The notes below the pieces were generated by a model that was given only the letters and a program-made list of their open reading frames with translations, ran no database searches and was not told the DNA's origin. From NCBI GenBank assembly GCA_037137575.1, contig JBAXKB010000002.1:22804-86803 (forward strand): a DNA stretch of 64,000 bases, written 5' to 3'. Both the position numbers and the translations under genes were made by a program. Source of the DNA: UBA5976 sp037137575. Lineage in GTDB: Bacteria; Actinomycetota; Actinomycetes; S36-B12; UBA5976. Positions 52,874 through 60,306 of the stretch are shown one piece after another; within the stretch, counting starts at the first letter, position 1; each line of letters begins with the position of its first letter.

Positions 52874-54011
52874 CGATAACTCCAGTTAGATAGTCGCCCG
52901 CATGCCAAGCACGTTGTGTTAAGTCACCTAGATTGTCACCAACCACGTTGACATGTCCAATTTTGCGACCTTTTTTGACGGCTTTACCGTATAAATGCAC
53001 CTTGACGCCTGGGTCACGAGCCATCACATGGCGAAAAGCTAAATGTTGACCATCAAGATCTTGACCGAGCAGATTAACCATTACCGCAAACGGCGTAACC
53101 TGTGCAGGCGAACCAAGCGGCATATCCAAAACTGCCCGCAGATGATTTTCGAACTGACTAGTAATCGCTCCATCCATTGACCAATGCCCCGAATTGTGGG
53201 GGCGCATTGCGAGTTCGTTCACGAGTAATTCTGCTCCAGTATCGAAAAGTTCAACTGCTAACATCCCTGTCACATCTAGCAGAGCAGCAATTTTTAATGC
53301 CATTTCTTGCGCAGCAACAGCGCGGTCTTCACTCAACTCTGGACAAGGCGCTATAACTTCATGGCATATGCCTTCGGTCTGTGTGGATTGCACCACTGGA
53401 TAGGCAACACATTGTCCATGCGGACTTCGGGCAACTTGCGCGGCTAACTCTCGAACAAATGGGACGCATTCTTCGCCAAGTACTTCCTGCCCATGTGCAT
53501 GAATATCGGCTATTACTTCTAGAGCCTGTGCTTGTGTCTCGACTAACCAAACACCCTTGCCGTCGTATCCGCCTTTTGCCGATTTCAAAACCAGTGGCCA
53601 ACCCACGATTAAGGCAAAATCCTCTAGCTGTTCTGCGTTAGAAATTTGCGTCCACTTCGGACACGCAATTCCAGCTTCAGTTAATGCTGCGCGCATCATC
53701 AACTTGTCTTGAGCGAATTGCAACGCTGAAGGGTTTGGTTGCACATTGTGCCCTGCTGCAATGAGGGCGGCTAAAACTTCACTCGGAACATGTTCGTGGT
53801 CAAAAGTAATTACATCGCAATCTTTTGCGAATTCTAAAACAGCATCGATATCGCTATGACTGCCAATTACTGAATCTGGAATCACCTGCGCTGCCGAATC
53901 ATCGGACTTTGTGCAAAGTACCCGAAGTTGGATACCCAAATTGATTGCAACAGGTTGCATCATGCGGGCCAGCTGTCCGCCGCCGATTACGCCAACTCGA
54001 GGTGCACTCAC
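52866..54011 (-). CDS. purK: N5-carboxyaminoimidazole ribonucleotide synthetase PurK
   Basis: A 381-residue ATP-grasp enzyme making N5-CAIR from AIR, bicarbonate and ATP, the substrate for PurE. N-terminal GVIGGGQLARMM, KSAKGGYDGKGVW, VNELAMRPHNSGH are family motifs. GTG start with TAGGCT seven bases upstream on the minus strand. Same order as Rv3276c-Rv3275c. Confidence 0.94.
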   Translation of the reverse strand: MSAPRVGVIGGGQLARMMQPVAINLGIQLRVLCTKSDDSAAQVIPDSVIGSHSDIDAVLEFAKDCDVITFDHEHVPSEVLAALIAAGHNVQPNPSALQFAQDKLMMRAALTEAGIACPKWTQISNAEQLEDFALIVGWPLVLKSAKGGYDGKGVWLVETQAQALEVIADIHAHGQEVLGEECVPFVRELAAQVARSPHGQCVAYPVVQSTQTEGICHEVIAPCPELSEDRAVAAQEMALKIAALLDVTGMLAVELFDTGAELLVNELAMRPHNSGHWSMDGAITSQFENHLRAVLDMPLGSPAQVTPFAVMVNLLGQDLDGQHLAFRHVMARDPGVKVHLYGKAVKKGRKIGHVNVVGDNLGDLTQRAWHAGDYLTGVIDE

Positions 54012-54018
54012 TTAGAAC

Positions 54019-54024
54019 AGCCTA
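54019..54024 (-). promoter_or_regulatory. Leaderless -10 element of purK
   Basis: TAGGCT on the minus strand, seven bases before the GTG at 54011. Confidence 0.45.
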
Positions 54025-54045
54025 CCCCCAGTTATTCAACTGCGG

Positions 54046-54792
54046 TTAGTTGAATGCGCCAACTAGCAAGGCAATAGCACCTGGCGCGTTATTGATCATG
54101 TGGCTAACCGCACTTGCGCCAGTGCTTCCGGTACGCCTGCGCACCTCACCCATAACAAGTCCCCCCGCGAACAAGATCAGCAGCCGCGTGGGTTCAAAAT
54201 GAGCTATTGAAAATATCCCTGCCGAAATAACTAACGCCAAGTACGGGGCCATTTCTCGTTTCAAAAGTGAGCCAAGCAATAGCCCACGGAAAACGATTTC
54301 TTCGACAAGCGGACCAGCAGTCATTACAAGCACTGCGAAGGTAATCGCAACTATCCCATGTTCATGTTGCCCTGCAACACCTGCAGTAGAGGTAATCGGC
54401 CCAAACAATTTTGTTGACAGCAACGCGGCCAGCCCTGCAGCAAGTAACGAACCCAGGCCGCCAACGATACCAATTCTTAACTGTGCAGGCGTAAGCGAAA
54501 GACCCAAATCGATGCGAAGTCCATTGCCTTTGTACTTGGTGGTCATTATTGGGTAAATAACATATGCAAGCCATGGCAAAGTCAAAGTCAGAATTAGGGC
54601 CCAGCCATGCATCGGGTCCACCCTGAGTACCATCATGATTACGCCAGCAAAAGCGCCAACCACTAAGCCGGCCAATAAAGTTCCGACTACGTCGCCAAGT
54701 CCCCAATATGGATACTTGAGAATTTTTCCTTTAAATACCAGAATGCGATATAGATCAGAGTTACCCGGAAATAATAAACCCTGATTAACCAC
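54046..54792 (-). CDS. CPBP-family intramembrane metalloprotease
   Basis: A 248-residue membrane protein with about seven hydrophobic segments and the CPBP/CAAX-protease motifs EEIVFRGLLLG, a later FSIAHF, and SHMINN. These glutamate and histidine residues form the active site in the family. Substrate unknown. It lies 53 bases after ahcY. The GTG start is uncertain, since the open frame extends upstream without a standard start codon. Confidence 0.75.
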   Translation of the reverse strand: MVNQGLLFPGNSDLYRILVFKGKILKYPYWGLGDVVGTLLAGLVVGAFAGVIMMVLRVDPMHGWALILTLTLPWLAYVIYPIMTTKYKGNGLRIDLGLSLTPAQLRIGIVGGLGSLLAAGLAALLSTKLFGPITSTAGVAGQHEHGIVAITFAVLVMTAGPLVEEIVFRGLLLGSLLKREMAPYLALVISAGIFSIAHFEPTRLLILFAGGLVMGEVRRRTGSTGASAVSHMINNAPGAIALLVGAFN

Positions 54793-54845
54793 TACCTGTT
54801 CAGGTTGTGGCTCTACCGGAAAATCGGATGAAGAAATGTTGCTTC

Positions 54846-56291
54846 CTAGTAACGGTACTGATCAGATTTAAACGGACCGTTAATGTCGATACCGAGGTAG
54901 TCTGCCTGCGGCTTTGTCAGTTCGGTCAATCGCACGCCAAGTGCATCAAGGTGAAGGCGGGCCACCTTTTCATCCAAGTACTTCGGCAAAACATGAACCC
55001 CTAGTTCGTACTCTTCACCCTTGGTGAAAAGTTCAATCTGCGCCAAAACCTGATTGGTGAATGAGTTGCTCATAACAAAAGACGGGTGGCCAGTTGCGTT
55101 ACCAAGATTCAGTAGGCGGCCTTCACTTAAGACAATGATCGAGTGTCCGTCTGGGAAAACCCACTCGTCAACTTGTGGTTTGATTGTGCGACGAATGATT
55201 CCTGGATACTGAGCCAATCCAGCCATATCAATCTCGTTATCGAAGTGCCCAATGTTGCCCACAATTGCTTGGTGCTTCATCTGACTCATCATCTCAACCG
55301 TGATTACGTCGCGATTGCCCGTGGCAGTAATGAACATGTCGGCTGTGCCTAACACGTCCTCGATGGTCAGAACCTGATAGCCATCCATTGCCGCTTGCAG
55401 CGCGCAGATGGGATCAACCTCAGTGATAATTACTCGTGCACCTTGACCGCGTAAGGATTCAGCAGAACCTTTGCCGACATCGCCGTAACCACATACCAGC
55501 GCAACTTTTCCGCCAATCAATGTGTCAGTCGCACGGTTAATGCCGTCAATCAGGCTGTGGCGAGTGCCGTACTTGTTGTCGAACTTGCTCTTGGTTACGG
55601 AATCATTCACATTGATTGCTGGGAACTTGAGCTGGCCCTGCGCAAACATCTCGTAAAGTCGCAGAACACCTGTTGTAGTTTCTTCGGTAACACCTTGAAT
55701 CTGTTCAGCGACCTTGGTCCAACGAGTATTGTCTTCACCAAGTGAGCGCTGAAGCAACGAGAGAATTACCCCAAATTCTTCCGACTCTGCTGAGGCGGGA
55801 TCCGGCACAAAGTTCGCTGCCTCGTACTCGGCACCTTTATGTACAAGAAGTGTTGCGTCGCCGCCATCATCCAAAATCATATTTGGGCCAATTGCACCTG
55901 GCCACAAAAGCGCCTGCTCAGTGCACCACCAATACTCTTCTAGCGTCTCGCCTTTCCAGGCATATACGGGCACGCCATCTGGCGCCTCTACCGTTCCGGT
56001 TGGACCAACAACGACTGCTGAGGCTGCGTGATCTTGAGTCGAGAAAATGTTGCAAGATACCCAGCGAACATCCGCGCCCAGTTCAACAAGTGTTTCGATC
56101 AGCACAGCAGTCTGAATTGTCATGTGCAATGAGCCCATAATGCGCGCACCAGTTAGTGGCTTACTTTGCCCGAACTCAGAGCGCATTGCCATCAAGCCTG
56201 GCATTTCATTTTCAGCTAGGCGAATTTCATTACGGCCAAATTCTGCTAACGAAAGGTCAGCAACTTTGTAATCATTGGGGGCAAGAGCCAT
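54846..56291 (-). CDS. ahcY: Adenosylhomocysteinase
   Basis: A 481-residue SAH hydrolase that splits S-adenosylhomocysteine into adenosine and homocysteine. NAD-binding GYGDVGKGSAESLRGQGA, the NVNDSVTKSKFDN segment, the GHFDNEID motif and the C-terminal KSDQYRY-COOH (which reaches into the partner's NAD site) are all seen. ATG 56291 has GAGGAG six bases upstream, but this site lies in a hairpin. Same neighbourhood as Rv3248c. Confidence 0.95.
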   Translation of the reverse strand: MALAPNDYKVADLSLAEFGRNEIRLAENEMPGLMAMRSEFGQSKPLTGARIMGSLHMTIQTAVLIETLVELGADVRWVSCNIFSTQDHAASAVVVGPTGTVEAPDGVPVYAWKGETLEEYWWCTEQALLWPGAIGPNMILDDGGDATLLVHKGAEYEAANFVPDPASAESEEFGVILSLLQRSLGEDNTRWTKVAEQIQGVTEETTTGVLRLYEMFAQGQLKFPAINVNDSVTKSKFDNKYGTRHSLIDGINRATDTLIGGKVALVCGYGDVGKGSAESLRGQGARVIITEVDPICALQAAMDGYQVLTIEDVLGTADMFITATGNRDVITVEMMSQMKHQAIVGNIGHFDNEIDMAGLAQYPGIIRRTIKPQVDEWVFPDGHSIIVLSEGRLLNLGNATGHPSFVMSNSFTNQVLAQIELFTKGEEYELGVHVLPKYLDEKVARLHLDALGVRLTELTKPQADYLGIDINGPFKSDQYRY

Positions 56292-56297
56292 TGGACA

Positions 56298-56337
56298 CTC
56301 CTCGTGGGTGATGAAACATCCGCAAAACAACACGAGG
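56298..56337 (-). promoter_or_regulatory. Shine-Dalgarno-sequestering hairpin of ahcY
   Basis: CCTCGTG and CACGAGG (plus-strand 56300-56306 and 56331-56337) form a perfect 7-bp stem with a 24-base loop; the ahcY ribosome binding site GAGGAG (56298-56303) is largely inside it. Confidence 0.55.
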
Positions 56338-56409
56338 CTTCGATAGTAAGCGGTGTTCCTATTGTGTCACGAACAAGGATTTCAGGCACAACGCAGGGCC
56401 TGAATCGGA

Positions 56410-57543
56410 CTAGCTAAGCCCGGCCTTCAATTCATTAATCGGTCCAATCGGTGTTGGATCGACTCCCATCGCAATTGCTGCATAGACACTGGCCCAATCT
56501 GTCGGTACAACAAGTGAAGCAATGCGCGACAAACGGTGTTCACCTTGTGCATGAATTTCAGTGACTGGAATATCTCGCTGTGCAGTGATTTGGCGAATAA
56601 GTTCAACGCGGCGGACAACTGCAGCATGTTCAGAGCTATCCCGCAGCAAAACCAAATTAATTGAGCGCTTGAAGCCATCAATTTCTGGATCAGCAAAGAT
56701 ATCTTCTCCAGATGTGCGGCCAGCTAATACGCCATCAAAAGTGACAATCTGATTGTGACCAGCTTCTGGAAGTCCGCCGTGAACGGTAGGCAGTTTTGCG
56801 TTCTCAGCTAACTGAGCCATGAATCGACCAGTAGCTGCCCGACCGATTGCCTCTGTGCCCCAAACCATTGGAAAAGACTCAGCCAGTGAAACGCCCAGTA
56901 GTTTGGCTGGGTTTTCCAGCACACTCGCTCGTGGGCCGCAGGCTACAGAAAGTGCATCCATCAAATCTGCTGCGCGGTTGAAATCATCATCAGTAACTTC
57001 GCCAAGACCTAGCGAATTTGCGAGCATTAATAGCGGCGTAGCAATCGTCCAGAGCGAGGCCCGTGGCATGCGACCCTGCGCATCAATAGACAAATGAACG
57101 GCGCCAGGAGTTTGCTCACTGATAGCAGCTAGTGGACTTCCTGCTGCGCCGATAGTTACCAGCCGAGCGCCACGCTTACTTGCCTGCTGGGCAACGGAAA
57201 GTGTTTCTTCAGTCGAGCCTGAGCAGGAAACTGCAACAACCATGTCGATTGGTGAAACCCAACCTGGCAAAATATGAGTGCGTTCAATCGAGATTGGAAT
57301 CGACGCACTTGGGCCAGCAACTGCGCTAAGTACATCGCCAGAGACACCCGAGCCGCCCATGCCGGCCACCAGCAGCCCACGTGGCTTTCCACCTTCAGCG
57401 GCTTTAGCCAGTTCATCACGATCAGCTAAGTTCAGGCCACGACGCATCTGGGCACCAGAACTTGCAACACATTCGAGCATGTTGCCTGGATCAGCCGAGG
57501 CTAGATAATCCTGGTCGTCCAAAATTGTGTCGTCGATAAGCAC
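56410..57543 (-). CDS. SIS-domain phosphoglucose/phosphomannose isomerase
   Basis: A 377-residue protein with two SIS domains (GMGGSGVSGDVLSAV and SCSGSTEETLSVA in the first) and the C-terminal bifunctional PGI/PMI domain (EAGHNQIVTFDG). It is the Rv3256c homologue by position, feeding mannose-6-phosphate to manB. It starts two bases after the manB stop (GTG). Confidence 0.85.
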   Translation of the reverse strand: MLIDDTILDDQDYLASADPGNMLECVASSGAQMRRGLNLADRDELAKAAEGGKPRGLLVAGMGGSGVSGDVLSAVAGPSASIPISIERTHILPGWVSPIDMVVAVSCSGSTEETLSVAQQASKRGARLVTIGAAGSPLAAISEQTPGAVHLSIDAQGRMPRASLWTIATPLLMLANSLGLGEVTDDDFNRAADLMDALSVACGPRASVLENPAKLLGVSLAESFPMVWGTEAIGRAATGRFMAQLAENAKLPTVHGGLPEAGHNQIVTFDGVLAGRTSGEDIFADPEIDGFKRSINLVLLRDSSEHAAVVRRVELIRQITAQRDIPVTEIHAQGEHRLSRIASLVVPTDWASVYAAIAMGVDPTPIGPINELKAGLS

Positions 57544-57545
57544 GA

Positions 57546-58940
57546 TTAAATCTCGTCTTTCATGAGTGCCAAAACTTCATCCCTGATGGCTTCCATAGCT
57601 GAGGTATCGTCACCTTCGACATTTAAGCGAAGCAGTGGTTCGGTATTGCTGGCGCGAACATTGAACCACCAGTTCGGTCCCGTAACAGTTAGCCCATCTA
57701 GATGATCAAATTGTGCACCTTGCTCAGCGAAGATTGCTTCAATGTTTGCAGTCACTGCTTTTGCATCTGACACCGTTGTGTTAATTTCGCCGCTGGAAAC
57801 ATAACGACTGAATGGGGTCAACAAAGTGCTGAGCGTTGTGCCGTCTGCAGTTTCACCGAGCGCGGCAAGTGCATGCATTGCGGCAAGCATCCCTGAATCA
57901 GCTTTCCAAAAATCGCGGAAGTAGAAATGGCCAGAATGTTCACCACCAAAAATTGCGCCCGTCTCAGCCATAGTTGCCTTGATAAATGAATGGCCGACTC
58001 GAGTTCGTACTGGAACTCCACCATGCTCTAAAACAATTTCAGGAACAGCTTTTGAGGTGATCAAGTTATGAATTATGGTGCTGCCAGGATGCTTAACTAG
58101 TTCGCGAGTCGCAATCAGCGAAGTTAAAGTTGATGGGTCAACAATGTCGCCCTTTTCATCCACCACGAAGCAACGATCTGCATCACCATCGAAGGCTAAA
58201 CCGATGTCAGCACCGACTTCAATTACTCGCTTTTGTAAGTCGCGAAGATTCTTTGGATCTATTGGATTGGCTTCATGATTCGGAAATGAGCCGTCGAGTT
58301 CGAAATACATTTCATCGATTCGCAGTGGAAGTGGTTCCAGAATTTGACCGCCCAAAACTGCAGGGACTGTAAATCCACCCATGCCATTGCCAGTATCGAT
58401 TACAACTGAGAGTTCACGAATACCTTCAAGCGGTACCAATGCTCGAAGGTGTTGTGCATAGTCGAACAGCATGTCTTGCTCGGTAGCTGTTCCTACTGGA
58501 CCGTTATAAGCAGGAAATTCTTCAGTCTCAAGCATGGTGCGAATGTCAGCCAAACCAGAGTCTTGGCCAACCGGCGCAGCTCCGGCCCGACACATTTTTA
58601 TCCCGTTGTATTCGGCTGGATTATGACTTGCAGTGAACATCGCACCTGGGATGTCTAAGCGACCAGAGGCAAAATACAAACCATCAGTAGAGCAAAGGCC
58701 GATGTTGATTACATCAACGCCAGCGGCAGTTACACCTTCGATGAAAGCGCCAACTAAATCAGGGCCAGTGGGACGCATATCGTGTCCGACCACAATTCGT
58801 CCAGCGCCACCATCGATGCTACGGATACCGAGCACTTCAACAAAAGCAGTACCTGCTTGCTGTGCTAATTCAGGTCCCCACTGCTCTGGAACTACGCCAC
58901 GAACGTCATAAGCCTTGATTAGGGCTGAAAGATCTCTCAC
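57546..58940 (-). CDS. manB: Phosphomannomutase/phosphoglucomutase
   Basis: A 464-residue alpha-D-phosphohexomutase: phosphoserine loop TASHNPAEYNGIKM, metal loop FDGDADRCFVVD, sugar loop GGEHSGHFYF and phosphate-binding RASNTEPLLRLN. It interconverts mannose-6-phosphate and mannose-1-phosphate. GTG start with TAAACT seven bases upstream on the minus strand. Matches Rv3257c between the SIS gene and DUF3499. Confidence 0.92.
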   Translation of the reverse strand: MRDLSALIKAYDVRGVVPEQWGPELAQQAGTAFVEVLGIRSIDGGAGRIVVGHDMRPTGPDLVGAFIEGVTAAGVDVINIGLCSTDGLYFASGRLDIPGAMFTASHNPAEYNGIKMCRAGAAPVGQDSGLADIRTMLETEEFPAYNGPVGTATEQDMLFDYAQHLRALVPLEGIRELSVVIDTGNGMGGFTVPAVLGGQILEPLPLRIDEMYFELDGSFPNHEANPIDPKNLRDLQKRVIEVGADIGLAFDGDADRCFVVDEKGDIVDPSTLTSLIATRELVKHPGSTIIHNLITSKAVPEIVLEHGGVPVRTRVGHSFIKATMAETGAIFGGEHSGHFYFRDFWKADSGMLAAMHALAALGETADGTTLSTLLTPFSRYVSSGEINTTVSDAKAVTANIEAIFAEQGAQFDHLDGLTVTGPNWWFNVRASNTEPLLRLNVEGDDTSAMEAIRDEVLALMKDEI

Positions 58941-58947
58941 ACCTCTA

Positions 58948-58953
58948 AGTTTA
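58948..58953 (-). promoter_or_regulatory. Leaderless -10 element of manB
   Basis: TAAACT on the minus strand, seven bases before the GTG at 58940. Confidence 0.5.
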
Positions 58954-59018
58954 GGGGTTTAAGCCGCAGAGATACACCGTGCGCTCAGGGTTAGCACGCT
59001 TAGAAGAGTGAATTTTTC

Positions 59019-59366
59019 TTAGTTAGATTCTGGAATATCGCGCAAAACTCGCAGATGTCCGCGGCGCGCAACTTCTTCCACATTCTGGGTAGGTACAAAT
59101 TGACCTACTTCGCGAACAGCATTGGCTAAAGCTTCTAAGTCATCAGGTGCCGGAAGCAAAGCTTGGGCATCGATTTCAAGGCGGACAACTTCCCAACCAC
59201 GTGGAGCGGTGAGTCGGACACTGTGTTCAGTGCACAAGTCGTAGCAGTGTGGCTCACGGTAGGTAGCAAGTGGACCCAACACAGCGGTTGAGTCGCTGTA
59301 GACATAAGTCAACGTCCATGTTGCTACCGCAGTGCATGAAGGTTTTGAACAACGTCGTGTTACCAC
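59019..59366 (-). CDS. DUF3499 family protein
   Basis: A 115-residue actinobacterial protein of unknown function with paired cysteines near the N-terminus (RRCSKPSC) and later CYDLCTEH, a likely zinc-binding arrangement, then a VVRLE segment. Same position as Rv3258c, between manB and the zincin-like gene, both in this order here. GTG start with TAGGGT seven bases upstream on the minus strand. Confidence 0.85.
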   Translation of the reverse strand: MVTRRCSKPSCTAVATWTLTYVYSDSTAVLGPLATYREPHCYDLCTEHSVRLTAPRGWEVVRLEIDAQALLPAPDDLEALANAVREVGQFVPTQNVEEVARRGHLRVLRDIPESN

Positions 59367-59373
59367 ATTGGGA

Positions 59374-59379
59374 ACCCTA
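59374..59379 (-). promoter_or_regulatory. Leaderless -10 element of the DUF3499 gene
   Basis: TAGGGT on the minus strand, seven bases before the GTG at 59366. Confidence 0.45.
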
Positions 59380-59386
59380 GCCCACC

Positions 59387-59392
59387 TATGCT
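59387..59392 (+). promoter_or_regulatory. Leaderless -10 element of the zincin-like gene
   Basis: TATGCT, six bases before the ATG at 59399; seven bases from the divergent DUF3499 -10. Confidence 0.5.
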
Positions 59393-59398
59393 GTAAAT

Positions 59399-59848
59399 AT
59401 GGCTATTGACTCGCATCGACACATTCGTCGAGACCGACATGATCGTGGATTACGCGGGCCAGTTTTTCCTCATAATGTGCCGATACGTTCGTCTCCTGAC
59501 GCAAGATTTCAGACACAAGTATTAACGGCAATTACAGAAATTGAACGACAAGTAAGTCCACTAGAAAAGAAACTTGCTAGCCGAATTAAGCAGGTGACGT
59601 TTAATGTCGAAGCTGTGCCAAGCAAACGAGATGTTGTTTTAAGTGCTGGGACTGTGCCAATGGGCCGCATCGAGCGCGGTAACCCAGATGTTGTGGTGTT
59701 GTATCAACGAGCAATAGAACTTCGCAGCCCTAACTTTGGCCAACAGAGTCGAATTATTAAAGATGTGCTTGCAGAATTACTAGGGCTGCTACTTGGCAAA
59801 GACCCAGTAGAACTCGACCCCAGGTACGAGGGGCCGGCGAGCGATTGA
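59399..59848 (+). CDS. Zincin-like metallopeptidase family protein (no HExxH)
   Basis: A 149-residue protein corresponding by position to Rv3259, annotated as a metallopeptidase family protein. After an Arg/His-rich N-terminus (HRHIRRDRHDRG) the zincin-like fold is suggested by VVVLYQRAIELRS and the terminal helix IIKDVLAELLGLLLG. Where active zincins of this group carry HExxH, this protein has a plain hydrophobic helix, so it is probably not an active peptidase. ATG start with TATGCT six bases upstream. Confidence 0.72.
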   Translation: MAIDSHRHIRRDRHDRGLRGPVFPHNVPIRSSPDARFQTQVLTAITEIERQVSPLEKKLASRIKQVTFNVEAVPSKRDVVLSAGTVPMGRIERGNPDVVVLYQRAIELRSPNFGQQSRIIKDVLAELLGLLLGKDPVELDPRYEGPASD

Positions 59849-59854
59849 GCTAAA

Positions 59855-60115
59855 TTACCCGGCCTGGGCGCGCTTTAGGCGGCGACGTTCACGTTCCGAT
59901 AATCCGCCCCAGATACCAAAGCGTTCGTCATTTTGTAGAGCGTATTCCAGACATTCAGCCTTGACCTCGCAGGATGAACAAACTCGCTTAGCGTCCCGAG
60001 TTGATCCACCCTTTTCTGGGAAAAAAGCCTCAGGATCGGTTTGCGCACAAAGTGCCCGCTCTTGCCACGAAAGCTCTTCTGATTCTGCTAACGGGAGCCA
60101 TAACAATTCGCTCAC
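59855..60115 (-). CDS. WhiB-family iron-sulfur regulator (WhiB2/WhmD-like)
   Basis: An 86-residue WhiB protein with four cysteines (23, 46, 49, 55) for a 4Fe-4S cluster, the GIWGG turn at 67-71 and a basic C-terminus (RERRRLKRAQ) for DNA contact. Its neighbours (zincin-like gene, DUF3499, manB) match Rv3260c, i.e. WhiB2, which affects septation. GTG start with AGGAGG upstream. It is convergent with the zincin-like gene and divergent from the large surface-protein gene. Confidence 0.9.
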   Translation of the reverse strand: MSELLWLPLAESEELSWQERALCAQTDPEAFFPEKGGSTRDAKRVCSSCEVKAECLEYALQNDERFGIWGGLSERERRRLKRAQAG

Positions 60116-60174
60116 TAGCTTCCTCCTAAATTTGGCTGACTTACCGAGTCAAACGACCCACTGTTTCCTTAAAT

Positions 60175-60186
60175 TACACGCGTGTA
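60175..60186. promoter_or_regulatory. 12-bp palindrome between whiB and the surface-protein gene
   Basis: TACACGCGTGTA, a perfect palindrome about 60 bases upstream of the whiB start and 121 upstream of the surface-protein start. Possible dimeric regulator site. Confidence 0.4.
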
Positions 60187-60211
60187 TTTAACCTTGGCAA
60201 GTAGATTGTGC

Positions 60212-60300
60212 AAAAAACTTCAAAATTCTTCTAAAATTCACTAAAAATCTCAAAAAATGCGAAAAATAGCCGAATTACCCTCATTTTTTTTGGGTACACT
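60212..60300 (+). promoter_or_regulatory. Phased A-tracts, T8 run and leaderless -10 of the surface-protein gene
   Basis: A-tracts begin at 60212, 60222, 60233, 60243, 60252 and 60262, about one per helical turn, which predicts curved DNA. A run of eight T (60284-60291) follows, then TACACT at 60295-60300, six bases before the ATG at 60307. Confidence 0.6.
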
Positions 60301-60306
60301 CGCCAA

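Noticed and set aside
56298..56400. A known SAH or SAM riboswitch before ahcY
   Set aside because: Only one clear stem is visible and no recognised core sequence; kept only as an unnamed hairpin.
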